DNA of 64,000 nt, taken from contig NZ_JBIRXP010000002.1 in NCBI RefSeq assembly GCF_044389085.1, positions 496,001 through 560,000 on the forward strand. Reading direction: 5' to 3'. This DNA is from Isoptericola sp044389085. Lineage in GTDB: Bacteria; Actinomycetota; Actinomycetes; Actinomycetales; Cellulomonadaceae. Shown here in pieces: positions 1 to 7,704 of this stretch; positions within the stretch are counted from its first letter, which is position 1, and the number at the start of each line of letters is the position of its first letter. The notes beneath the pieces were generated by a model. That model worked only from the letters and a program-made list of their open reading frames with translations, did no database searches and was not told the DNA's origin. Position numbers and translations under genes: made by a program.

Positions 1-18
1 GTGTACGGCCCGTGGTGA
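1..18 (+). CDS. 3' end of an upstream gene, possibly tatD
   Basis: The first 18 bases read in frame as V-Y-G-P-W followed by TGA. Many actinobacterial TatD-type metal-dependent DNases end in a similar R-V-Y/F-G tail, and tatD commonly lies just upstream of rpf-rsmA-ispE in this phylum. Only five residues are visible, so this is a context guess. Confidence 0.25.
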   Translation: MYGPW

Positions 19-51
19 GCGCTCGATGAGCCGGTGGGGGCTTCCCCCCTG

Positions 52-68
52 GTCACGGTTCCGTTACG
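52..68 (+). promoter_or_regulatory. Direct-repeat box upstream of rpf copy 1 (MtrA-like site)
   Basis: GTCACG at 52-57 and GTTACG at 63-68 are direct repeats 11 bp apart (N5 between). The same arrangement occurs before the other two rpf genes (1422-1438, 3002-3018). Hexamer direct repeats one helical turn apart fit an OmpR-family response regulator. MtrA, which controls cell-wall hydrolase and rpf genes in actinobacteria, is the natural candidate (family knowledge; the assignment is inference). Confidence 0.55.
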
Positions 69-94
69 GTCTGGTGCTCGTGCGGAGGTCGAGG

Positions 95-1321
95 GTGGAG
101 CGGGCGTCGGACGAGGCGACGGTCGCGTCGTCGGCACCCTCGAGCACCGGGGCGACGGCGCCGCGGCGCGGCCCGCTCAGCGGCCCGGCGCGCCACGTCG
201 TGCACGGCGCCGTGGTCCTCGCGCTGGTCGGCGGCACGGCCGCCGTGACGCAGGCGCAGAAGACCGTGACGATCGATTACGACGGCCACGTCGCGACCGT
301 CGACTCCTACGGCGCGTCGGTGGCCGACGTGCTGCGCTATCACCACATCCCGGTCGGCCCGGACGACCTGGTGCAGCCCGCCGCGTCGGCGGCCGCCGCG
401 GACGGCGGCCAGGTCGTGGTGCGGTCGAGCCGCGAGGTGACCGTCGAGATCGACGGCGAGGTCACGACCTTCCCGACGACGGCGCACACGGTGGGCGAGC
501 TGCTGGCGGCGCTCGGCCCGCGCGGCGCCGACGCCGTGACCTCCGCCTCCCGCACCGCGCCGCTGGACCGCACGCCGGTGCGGGTGTCCACGACCAAGAC
601 GGTGCAGGTGGCCGTGGACGGCCTCGTGCTGCCGATCCGCACCGCGCAGTCGACCGTGCGCGACGTGCTGGCCACCGCCGGGATCACCCTCGGCAAGCAC
701 GACCGCACGTCGGTGCCCCTCGGGGCGGCCGCCGTGGACGGGATGGTCGTCATGGTGAGCCGGGGCGAGACCGACGCGGACCGCAAGACCGAGGTCATCC
801 CGTTCGAGACGGAGCGCGTCGAGTCCGACGAGCTGCCGAAGGGCTACGAGGTGGTGCGCACGGCAGGCGTGCCGGGGGAGCGGGTCACCACCTACGAGGT
901 GCGCACCCTGGACGGGGCCGAGGTGGAGCGCACCGTGGTCGACCGCGAGGTGACGCGGGAGCCGGTCACCGAGGTCGTCGTGGTGGGCACCCTCGAGGTC
1001 TCGACGGCGAACCCCGACCCGGGCTCCGCGAAGGCCATCGGCAAGGCGATGGCCGCCGAGCGCGGGTGGGGCGCGGACCAGTACGCCTGCCTCGAGAAGC
1101 TGTGGGACAAGGAGTCGGGCTGGCGCTGGAACGCCGAGAACCCGTCGAGCGGGGCGTACGGCATCCCGCAGTCGCTGCCCGGGTCGAAGATGGCGACCGC
1201 CGGGTCGGACTGGCGCACCAACCCGTCCACGCAGATCGAGTGGGGCCTGGGGTACATCTCCGGGCGGTACGGCACGCCGTGCGGGGCGTGGAGCCACTCC
1301 ATGTCGGTGGGCTGGTACTGA
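95..1321 (+). CDS. Resuscitation-promoting-factor-like G5/transglycosylase protein, copy 1
   Basis: Predicted secreted or membrane-anchored peptidoglycan lytic enzyme of about 408 residues. An open frame reaches back to 26, but the regulatory repeat at 52-68 lies inside it. GGAGG at 84-88 sits six bases before GTG at 95, so I take that start. Order: short basic cytoplasmic tail, membrane segment (about residues 34-55), three DUF348 repeats, one G5 domain (about 235-300), then a C-terminal lysozyme-fold domain with the catalytic-type Glu in KESGW and two Cys (ACLEKLW, TPCGAW). This end resembles the SLT-like domain of copy 3, not the classical Rpf domain of copy 2. First of three tandem paralogues before rsmA. 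Likely role: wall remodelling during regrowth. Confidence 0.85.
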   Translation: MERASDEATVASSAPSSTGATAPRRGPLSGPARHVVHGAVVLALVGGTAAVTQAQKTVTIDYDGHVATVDSYGASVADVLRYHHIPVGPDDLVQPAASAAAADGGQVVVRSSREVTVEIDGEVTTFPTTAHTVGELLAALGPRGADAVTSASRTAPLDRTPVRVSTTKTVQVAVDGLVLPIRTAQSTVRDVLATAGITLGKHDRTSVPLGAAAVDGMVVMVSRGETDADRKTEVIPFETERVESDELPKGYEVVRTAGVPGERVTTYEVRTLDGAEVERTVVDREVTREPVTEVVVVGTLEVSTANPDPGSAKAIGKAMAAERGWGADQYACLEKLWDKESGWRWNAENPSSGAYGIPQSLPGSKMATAGSDWRTNPSTQIEWGLGYISGRYGTPCGAWSHSMSVGWY

Positions 1322-1421
1322 CGCCCCGCGAGGTGTGAGACGGGCCACTTCGTCCGTCCAGACTTATCGGACACCAGGGCACAGACGCGGGCATCCGTGC
1401 CATAACCAGGCTTGGCCGATG

Positions 1422-1438
1422 GTCACGATCCGGTTACG
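1422..1438 (+). promoter_or_regulatory. Direct-repeat box upstream of rpf copy 2
   Basis: GTCACG (1422-1427) and GTTACG (1433-1438) with a 5-bp spacer, the same 11-bp periodicity as at 52-68. The 3' half GTTACGGT is identical in all three copies. It lies 58-88 bases before the candidate start codons. Confidence 0.55.
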
Positions 1439-1495
1439 GTCTTCGGAGCCACCGGATCGACCACGGACCCGACACCCAGCCGGGACCCCGCCGTC

Positions 1496-2833
1496 GTGAC
1501 CGGACCGCACGACGACTGGACCTGTGTGAACCCCTCGAACGAGACTCCCCATCCTTCGGCCGAGTCGATGCCTGAGTCGATGCCCGAGGCGGGGGCCGAC
1601 GCGGCCGCCGCGTCGACGACCGCCCCGCGCCGTCGCCGTCGGCTCCCGCTCATCGCGGGTCTCGCCGTCGGCGCGCTCGTCGTCGCGGGTGGTGCGGCCA
1701 CCGCCTACGAGAGTGCACGCAAGAGCGTGACGCTCGACGTCGACGGCGAGACGCGCACCCTCCAGACCTTCTCCGGTTCCGTCGCCGGCCTGCTGGACGC
1801 CCAGGGCGTCGAGGTGGGCGAGCGCGACGCCGTCACCCCGTCCGCGGACGCCGCCCTGCGCGACGGCTCGCAGGTCGTGGTCCGCTCCGGGCACGAGCTG
1901 ACGGTGGACGTCGACGGCGAGCAGGACGACGTCTGGGTCACCGCGCTGGACGCCGAGGAGGCCCTGCGCGGGCTCGACGCCCGCGGCTCCGACGTCTCCC
2001 TCGTCGCCTCCCGTTCCGGCGACCGCGCCTCGCTGCCGCTCCAGCTCGACGCCGACCAGCCGGTCGCCGTCGTCGCGGACGGCACCACCACGGTGGTCGA
2101 CGACGGCTCCGTCGGCCTCGAGGCGATCCTCCAGGGCCTCGGGCTCACGGCGGACGCGGACGACCGCGTCTTCGTCGAGCGGGAGACCCCGAAGGCGCAG
2201 GGCGACCCGGCGGTGCGCATCGTCATCGAGCGCGTCGAGACGAAGAAGGTCACCAAGAAGGTCGCGGTCGACCACAAGTCGCGCACGGAGCAGGACTCGG
2301 ACCGCTACGCCGACCTGGGCAGCAAGGTCACCCAGGAGGGCAAGGACGGCGAGCGCACGCTCACCTACCGCGTCACCACGGTCGACGGTGACGTCGTCGC
2401 CAAGAAGAAGCTCTCGGACAAGGTGACCACCAAGCCGGTCACGGAGATCGTCGTCGAGGGCACCAAGGAGCGCCCCGAGCCGGAGCCCGAGCCGGCGCCG
2501 GAGGAGTCCTCGTCGTCGTCCTCGTCGTCCGGCTCCAGCAGCTCCTCGTCGAGCTCCTCGTCCGGCTCGACGTCGAAGGCCACAGGCTCGGCGCCCGCCG
2601 GCGTGTGGGCGGACCTCGCGCAGTGCGAGTCGGGCGGCAACCCCGCCACGAACACCGGCAACGGCTACTACGGCCTGTACCAGTTCTCGCTGCAGACGTG
2701 GCAGGCGATGGGCGGTTCCGGTCTCCCCTCGGAGAACTCGGCCGCCGAGCAGACGCGCATCGCGCAGAAGCTGCAGGCGCAGTCCGGGTGGGGTCAGTGG
2801 CCCGGCTGCGCGGCCAAGCTCGGCCTGCTCTGA
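1496..2833 (+). CDS. rpfB: Resuscitation-promoting factor, RpfB type, copy 2
   Basis: Classical RpfB architecture: membrane segment, three DUF348 repeats, a G5 domain, a Ser-rich linker (coding 2506-2570) and a C-terminal Rpf domain containing CESGG with the catalytic Glu and GYYGLYQF. RpfB cleaves peptidoglycan and promotes regrowth of dormant cells in high-GC Gram-positives. Start is uncertain: GTG at 1496 gives 445 residues, GTG at 1526 gives 435. I prefer 1496 because the intervening residues (V-x-G-x-HDDWT-x-V) are conserved at the same place in copy 3. The frame extends upstream to 1412, but that part contains the regulatory repeat. No strong Shine-Dalgarno is seen for either start. Confidence 0.88.
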   Translation: MTGPHDDWTCVNPSNETPHPSAESMPESMPEAGADAAAASTTAPRRRRRLPLIAGLAVGALVVAGGAATAYESARKSVTLDVDGETRTLQTFSGSVAGLLDAQGVEVGERDAVTPSADAALRDGSQVVVRSGHELTVDVDGEQDDVWVTALDAEEALRGLDARGSDVSLVASRSGDRASLPLQLDADQPVAVVADGTTTVVDDGSVGLEAILQGLGLTADADDRVFVERETPKAQGDPAVRIVIERVETKKVTKKVAVDHKSRTEQDSDRYADLGSKVTQEGKDGERTLTYRVTTVDGDVVAKKKLSDKVTTKPVTEIVVEGTKERPEPEPEPAPEESSSSSSSSGSSSSSSSSSSGSTSKATGSAPAGVWADLAQCESGGNPATNTGNGYYGLYQFSLQTWQAMGGSGLPSENSAAEQTRIAQKLQAQSGWGQWPGCAAKLGLL

Positions 2834-2865
2834 CCTGACGCGGATCTGACGCAGGTCTCACGCTG

Positions 2866-2920
2866 AGGCCCGCCGGGCCGATCCCGCCGCTCGACGGCGA
2901 CGGGTCGGACCGGCGGGCCT
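2866..2920 (+). terminator. Hairpin after rpf copy 2
   Basis: Perfect 11-bp arms at 2866-2876 and 2910-2920, with further pairing possible inside the loop and two T after the 3' arm. It lies 33 bases after the copy 2 stop and upstream of the copy 3 regulatory box, which fits separate transcription of copies 2 and 3. Confidence 0.5.
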
Positions 2921-3001
2921 TCGTGCGCCCCCGCGGGGTGTGGACGCCGCGTGCACGTTCCGTGGGACTCGTCACGAGAGGCCCTCAGGATTAGGCGCAC
3001 C

Positions 3002-3018
3002 ATAACGAATCGGTTACG
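3002..3018 (+). promoter_or_regulatory. Direct-repeat box upstream of rpf copy 3
   Basis: ATAACG (3002-3007) and GTTACG (3013-3018) with N5 between. The 3' half is followed by GT as in the other two copies. It lies 170-200 bases before the candidate starts, so this gene has the longest leader of the three. Confidence 0.5.
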
Positions 3019-3187
3019 GTCGGGTGTCCCGCGTGCGAGGCGTGCCCACCAGGTGTATGCGACGCGGGCCCTGAACCGCCGGATCGGTGGGTCGGAACTC
3101 GGCGCCCTCGGGCGCAGGGGCCGGGAGCGAGGCGCGAGCGCGCCGCCCCGGTGCGTGACGGGTCGTCGAGATCCGCCCCCGGCCACC

Positions 3188-4564
3188 GTGCCCGGACAGC
3201 ACGACGACTGGACTCTCGTGACCTCCTCCCCGAACGCTCCCGTGCCCGCCGCCGACACCCCCGCGGACGCCACGGCCCGGCCGCGCCGCCGCTGGCCGTT
3301 CGTGGCCGCCGCGACCGCCGCCGCGGTCGCCGTCGCCGGCGGGGCCGTCGCCTACGCCGACGCCCGCAAGACCGTCACGCTCGACGTGGACGGCGACGTG
3401 AAGACCGTGACCTCGTACTCCGGCTCCGTCGACGACCTGCTCACCTCCCAGGGCGTCGTCGTGGGCGACCGTGACCTCGTGACCCCGGCCGCAGGTGCCG
3501 CGCTCGAGGACGGATCCGACATCGTGGTGCGCTCCGGCAAGGAGCTCGCGCTCCAGATCGACGGCAAGGACACCGACGCCTGGGTCACCGCGCTCGACGC
3601 GGCCGAGGCGCTCGACACCCTCACCGCCCGCGGCGGCGACGTGCGCATCGTCGCCTCCCGCGACGGCGAGCGGGCCTCGCTGCCCGTGGACGTCGACACC
3701 GACGGCCCGGTGGCCGTGGTGCACGACGGCAAGGCCGACGTGGTCGAGGGCGCGGAGGACGTCGAGGGCGTGCTGGCCGAGGCGGACGTCGACCTCGGCA
3801 AGAGCGACCGGGTGCACGTCACCGACGCCGCCAACGGCGAGGTGAAGAAGCACGTCGCCGCCGCCGTCGCGGACGCCGAGAAGCAGACCGCGAAGCAGGC
3901 CGAGAAGCAGGCGAAGGGCGGCGCGCAGACCGAGCAGGTCGCCGCGGAGCAGCCCGCCGCCGCGCCGCAGGTCGCCGTCGTCGTGCAGCGCGTCGAGACC
4001 AAGAAGGTCACGACCACCCAGGCCGTCGACCACAAGACGACGACCAAGAAGTCCGACAAGCGCTACTCCGACCAGGACGTGAAGGTCCGGACGAAGGGCA
4101 AGGACGGCGAGCGCACGATCGTCCACCGGGTCACGACGATCGACGGCAAGGTCGTGAAGAAGACCAAGCTCTCGGACGAGGTCACCACCAAGCCCGTGAC
4201 CCGCGTGCTGGTGAAGGGCACCAAGGAGCGCCCCGAGCCCGAGCCCGCGACGCCGACCTACTCCGGCTCCACCCGGTCGATCGGCCAGCAGATGGCCGCG
4301 GCGCGCGACTGGACCGGCTCGCAGTGGACCTGCCTGGAGTCGCTGTGGACGAAGGAGTCGGGCTGGGACGCCTCGGCGGCCAACCCGTCGTCCGGCGCGT
4401 ACGGCATCCCGCAGTCGCTGCCCGGCTCGAAGATGGCGTCGGCCGGCTCCGACTGGCAGACCAACCCGGCCACGCAGATCGAGTGGGGCCTCGGCTACAT
4501 CGCGGACGTGTACGGCACGCCGTGCGGCGCGTGGGGCCACTCGCAGTCGGTGGGCTGGTACTGA
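3188..4564 (+). CDS. Resuscitation-promoting-factor-like G5/transglycosylase protein, copy 3
   Basis: Paralogue of copies 1 and 2 (about 458 residues from GTG 3188, 448 from GTG 3218; both starts flank the HDDWT segment shared with copy 2). Order: membrane segment, three DUF348 repeats, a Lys/Gln/Ala-rich insert near residues 215-265 likely to be helical, a G5 domain, and a C-terminal SLT-like domain with KESGW and two Cys, nearly identical to the end of copy 1. The open frame continues upstream to 2951 but crosses the regulatory repeat and is not needed. Ends 19 bases before rsmA, so it may be cotranscribed with rsmA-ispE. Confidence 0.83.
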   Translation: MPGQHDDWTLVTSSPNAPVPAADTPADATARPRRRWPFVAAATAAAVAVAGGAVAYADARKTVTLDVDGDVKTVTSYSGSVDDLLTSQGVVVGDRDLVTPAAGAALEDGSDIVVRSGKELALQIDGKDTDAWVTALDAAEALDTLTARGGDVRIVASRDGERASLPVDVDTDGPVAVVHDGKADVVEGAEDVEGVLAEADVDLGKSDRVHVTDAANGEVKKHVAAAVADAEKQTAKQAEKQAKGGAQTEQVAAEQPAAAPQVAVVVQRVETKKVTTTQAVDHKTTTKKSDKRYSDQDVKVRTKGKDGERTIVHRVTTIDGKVVKKTKLSDEVTTKPVTRVLVKGTKERPEPEPATPTYSGSTRSIGQQMAAARDWTGSQWTCLESLWTKESGWDASAANPSSGAYGIPQSLPGSKMASAGSDWQTNPATQIEWGLGYIADVYGTPCGAWGHSQSVGWY

Positions 4565-4583
4565 GCCGCATAAACTCCCCCAC

Positions 4584-5456
4584 ATGACGAACACCCCTGG
4601 CGCCCTGCTCGGCCCTGCGGAGATCCGCGAGCTGGCAGGGCGTCTCGGTGTCCGCCCCACCAAGCAGCTCGGGCAGAACTTCGTGCACGACGGCGGCACG
4701 GTCCGCAAGATCGTCCGTGCGGCCGGGCTGCGGCCGGGGGAGCGGGTCGTCGAGATCGGCCCCGGGCTGGGGTCGCTGACCCTCGGGCTGCTGGAGGCCG
4801 GGGCGTCCGTCGTCGCCGTCGAGATCGACCCGGTGCTGGCCGGGCAGATCGCCGAGACCGTGCACAAGCACGCCCCCGACGCCGACTTCGAGGTGGTGTC
4901 CGCCGACGCCCTCGAGGTCACTTCGCTGCCGGGGGAGCCGCCGACGGCGCTCGTGGCGAACCTGCCGTACAACGTGGCCGTCCCGGTGCTGCTCACCTTC
5001 CTGCAGCGCTTCCCGAGCCTGGAGCGCGTGCTCGTCATGGTGCAGGCCGAGGTGGCCGACCGGCTGGCGGCGGGGCCCGGGTCCCGCACCTACGGCGTGC
5101 CGTCGGTCAAGGCCGCCTGGTACGCCGAGGCGCGCCGGTCGCTGAACGTCAGCCGGCACGTGTTCTGGCCCGAGCCCAACGTGGACTCCGCGCTCGTCGC
5201 GCTCGAGAAGCGCGAGCCGCCCGTCACGACCGCGACGCGCGAGCAGGTGTTCGCCGTCGTCGACGCCGCCTTCGCCCAGCGCCGCAAGACGCTGCGTGCC
5301 GCCCTGTCCGGCACGTTCGGCTCGGGCGCCGCCGCGGAGGAGGCGCTGCGTGCCGCGGGTGTCGACCCCGGGCTGCGGGGCGAGCGGCTCGAGGTCGCGG
5401 ACTTCGCGCGGATCGCCGAGCAGCTTCCGGTCGCAGCGGGCACGGTGGACGCGTGA
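4584..5456 (+). CDS. rsmA: 16S rRNA (adenine1518/1519-N6)-dimethyltransferase RsmA/KsgA
   Basis: 290 residues, normal length. It dimethylates two adjacent adenines in the 3' terminal hairpin of 16S rRNA, a late small-subunit maturation step, using S-adenosylmethionine. Visible motifs: QNF at 31-33, SAM motif I EIGPGLG at 57-63, acidic motif II (VAVEID), and the catalytic NLPYN at 126-130. The ATG is 19 bases after the rpf stop, and the TGA overlaps the GTG of ispE by four bases, so the two are translationally coupled. The rpf-rsmA-ispE order is conserved in actinobacteria. Confidence 0.96.
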   Translation: MTNTPGALLGPAEIRELAGRLGVRPTKQLGQNFVHDGGTVRKIVRAAGLRPGERVVEIGPGLGSLTLGLLEAGASVVAVEIDPVLAGQIAETVHKHAPDADFEVVSADALEVTSLPGEPPTALVANLPYNVAVPVLLTFLQRFPSLERVLVMVQAEVADRLAAGPGSRTYGVPSVKAAWYAEARRSLNVSRHVFWPEPNVDSALVALEKREPPVTTATREQVFAVVDAAFAQRRKTLRAALSGTFGSGAAAEEALRAAGVDPGLRGERLEVADFARIAEQLPVAAGTVDA

Positions 5457-6394
5457 CGCATCTCGCCGCCGCCCCCTCGCCGTCGGTCCGCGTCCGCGCG
5501 CCCGGCAAGGTCAACCTGTCGCTGCGCGTGGGCGCGCGCCAGGCGGACGGCTACCACCCGCTGTCGACGATCTTCCAGGCCGTGGCCCTCTACGAGGAGG
5601 TGACCGCGACGCAGGTGCCGGAGGGTGCCGGCGTGACCGTCACCGTCGACGGACCGCAGGCCGACCTCGTGCCCGTCGACGGGTCGAACCTCGCCTGGCG
5701 CGCGGCCGAGGCCCTGGCGGAGCGGGTCGGCGTGGCGCCGGACGTCGCGCTGCACCTGGCCAAGGGCGTGCCCGTGGCCGGCGGCATGGCGGGCGGCTCG
5801 GCCGACGCCGCCGCGACGCTGGTCGCCTGCGACGCGCTGTGGCAGACCGGCCTGAGCCGCGACGACCTGTCGACGCTCGCGGCGGACCTCGGCTCGGACG
5901 TCCCGTTCGCCCTGCTGGGCCATACCGCCGTCGGGACGGGGCGCGGCCACCTGCTGACCCCCGCGATGACCCGCGGCGAGTTCCACTGGGTGTTCGCGGC
6001 GCAGGCCGAGGGCCTGTCGACGCCCGCCGTCTACGGCCGCTTCGACGAGCTGGCCGGCTCCCGGGGCGCGGCCGACGAGCCGGGCCTCGAGGAGGACACC
6101 GCTCTCATGCAGGCGCTGCGGGCGGGAGACGCGCACGCCCTCGGCCGGGCGCTGCACAACGACCTCCAGGCCGCGGCGCTCTCGCTGCGCCCCGAGCTGG
6201 AGCGCACGATCGCCGTCGCGAACGACGCGGGGGCGCTGGGCGCGTTCGTGTCGGGGTCGGGGCCCACCGTCGCTGCGCTCGCCCGGTCGCGCCAGCACGC
6301 GCTGGCCATCGCCGCGTCGTGGACCGCCGAGGGAGCCGCCGAGTCCGTCTGGTGCACCTCCGGCCCCGCGCACGGCGCCCGCCTGCTGCCCTGA
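5453..6394 (+). CDS. ispE: 4-diphosphocytidyl-2-C-methyl-D-erythritol kinase
   Basis: GHMP-family kinase of the non-mevalonate (MEP) isoprenoid pathway; it phosphorylates CDP-ME at the 2-hydroxyl using ATP. 313 residues. Visible: N-terminal PGKVNL (Lys near 19), the glycine/serine-rich ATP loop GGMAGGSADAA near 110-120, GSDVPF, and the C-terminal SGSGPT. The GTG overlaps the rsmA stop (GTGA). The stop is followed after one base by the first unit of the GAGGTAGT array. Confidence 0.95.
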   Translation: MTHLAAAPSPSVRVRAPGKVNLSLRVGARQADGYHPLSTIFQAVALYEEVTATQVPEGAGVTVTVDGPQADLVPVDGSNLAWRAAEALAERVGVAPDVALHLAKGVPVAGGMAGGSADAAATLVACDALWQTGLSRDDLSTLAADLGSDVPFALLGHTAVGTGRGHLLTPAMTRGEFHWVFAAQAEGLSTPAVYGRFDELAGSRGAADEPGLEEDTALMQALRAGDAHALGRALHNDLQAAALSLRPELERTIAVANDAGALGAFVSGSGPTVAALARSRQHALAIAASWTAEGAAESVWCTSGPAHGARLLP

Positions 6395-6395
6395 C

Positions 6396-6558
6396 GCCGA
6401 GGTAGTTCCAGAGCTCGCGAGGTAGTTCGGAACTTCGCGAGGTAGTTCCACAGCTCGCGAGGTAGTTCGAACCTCGCTGAGGTAGTGCACTACCTCGGGA
6501 GATCTGGAACTACCTCGGCCGGTTTCGGACTACCTCGGCAGATTTCGAGCTACCTCGG
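6396..6558. repeat. GAGGTAGT array 1: nine octamers on a 20-bp grid with central dyad
   Basis: GAGGTAGT begins at 6399, 6419, 6439, 6459 and 6479. The reverse complement begins at 6489, 6509, 6529 and 6549 (the last with one mismatch). Each half is spaced exactly 20 bp, and the two meet in a perfect 18-bp dyad at 6479-6496. The 12 bp between cores vary. The array fills the space between the converging stops of ispE and the esterase. It resembles arrays at 30395 and 32698. It could form a long interrupted hairpin and act as a two-way terminator; function unknown. Confidence 0.9.
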
Positions 6559-6561
6559 CGG

Positions 6562-7557
6562 TCAGAGGTGCTTGGCCAGCCAGGCGAGGGTCGGGGCGAA
6601 GCGGTAGCCCTGACCGCCCTCGTGGCGGTTGTAGGGGTAGACGTCGATCGCCGTGTCCGGCGTGGTCTCGCCCAGGGCGCCCCACTGGTTGTACGCGGCG
6701 TACACCGTGGACGGCGGGCAGACGTCGTCGCGCAGCGCGGTCGAGAACAGCGCGGCGGCGCGGGCGCGGCGGGCGAACGAGACGCCGTCGAGGTAGGAGA
6801 ACGTGCGCCAGACGGCGTCCTCGTGCTCGCGGTGCACCGACAGGTACTGCGTGATCTCGCCGTAGGGGAACGCGTCGGAGATCTGCACGGCACGGCGGTA
6901 GTGGCACAGGAACGGCACGTTCGGCACGGCCGCGGCGACGTCGGGCACCAGGCCCGCGACGGCGATCGCGATGCCGCCGCCCTGGCTCGTGCCGGCGACG
7001 GCGACGCGCGCGGGGTCGATGCCCGGGACGCGGCGGACGGCGTCGACGGCCCGGACGCCGTCGGTGAAGACGCGCCGGTAGTAGTGGTCGTGCGGGTCGA
7101 GCACCCCGCGGGTCATGAAGCCGGGGGAGGCGGGGCCGCTGCCCACGGGGTCGGGGGTGTCGCCGCCGTGGCCCCAGCCGGAGCCCTGGCCGCGGGTGTC
7201 CATCACGAGGTGCGCGTAGCCCGCGGCGGCGAGGCCCAGGTGGTCGTGCGCCAGCCCGCGGCCGCCGCCGTAGCCGATGAACTCGACGACCGCCGGCAGC
7301 GGGCCGTCGGCCTCCGCGTCGTGGCGCGCGGGTCGGGTCAGCCAGGCCTTGACGGGCTGCCCGTCGAAGCCGGGGAAGGTCACGTCGTCCACGACGAGCT
7401 CCGTGAGGCCGGTGTCCGCCCGCTCCAGCGTGGGGGCGGCGTCGTGCGCGCGGGACTCGACGAGGGTCTGCGACCAGAACGCGTCGAAGTCGCCGGGCTC
7501 GTCGATCTCGGGCGTGTACGCCTCGAGCTCGGGCACGGGCAGGTCGAACTGGGCCAT
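6562..7557 (-). CDS. Acetylxylan esterase / cephalosporin-C deacetylase (CE7 family)
   Basis: 331-residue cytoplasmic alpha/beta hydrolase, no signal peptide. CE7 esterases remove acetyl groups from xylo-oligosaccharides and cephalosporin C. Visible: RGQGSGWGH oxyanion-region motif, nucleophile elbow GTSQGGG, acid RDD, and the catalytic His in NRHEGG, all in family order. GGAGGAA precedes the ATG on the minus strand. It is divergent from the ROK regulator (148-base gap), which suggests intracellular deacetylation of imported oligosaccharides under the same control (inference). Confidence 0.9.
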   Translation of the reverse strand: MAQFDLPVPELEAYTPEIDEPGDFDAFWSQTLVESRAHDAAPTLERADTGLTELVVDDVTFPGFDGQPVKAWLTRPARHDAEADGPLPAVVEFIGYGGGRGLAHDHLGLAAAGYAHLVMDTRGQGSGWGHGGDTPDPVGSGPASPGFMTRGVLDPHDHYYRRVFTDGVRAVDAVRRVPGIDPARVAVAGTSQGGGIAIAVAGLVPDVAAAVPNVPFLCHYRRAVQISDAFPYGEITQYLSVHREHEDAVWRTFSYLDGVSFARRARAAALFSTALRDDVCPPSTVYAAYNQWGALGETTPDTAIDVYPYNRHEGGQGYRFAPTLAWLAKHL

Positions 7558-7704
7558 CGATTCCTCCGGGAGCTACCTGCGGGACCTGCCGCAGCGGTGC
7601 GGTTCCGGGCTGCACTGTAGCGGGCCGGCGGGTGGCCGTGGAGAACGTTCCCCCGCGCCGGACGTCTACGCTGCGTCCAGTCGGACGGGCGAGGTGAGGA
7701 CACG

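Noticed and set aside
26..94. N-terminal extension of rpf copy 1
   Set aside because: It contains the regulatory repeat shared with the other two copies, and GTG 95 has a good ribosome site.
1322..1495. c-di-AMP (ydaO-type) riboswitch before rpf
   Set aside because: Such riboswitches often precede actinobacterial rpf genes, but none of the conserved ydaO blocks could be recognised in the three leaders.
2506..2570. Ser-repeat region as a phase-variable tract
   Set aside because: TCG/TCC/AGC codons are mixed, so slippage is not favoured; it reads as an ordinary flexible linker.
2951..3187. N-terminal extension of rpf copy 3
   Set aside because: It covers the regulatory box and has no similarity to the family N-terminus.
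6399..6406. Resemblance of GAGGUAG to the let-7 microRNA seed
   Set aside because: Coincidence of a short sequence; bacteria have no such pathway.
6396..6558. GAGGTAGT array as a CRISPR array
   Set aside because: The conserved part is only 8-10 bp, orientation flips at the centre, spacers are 12 bp, and there are no cas genes.
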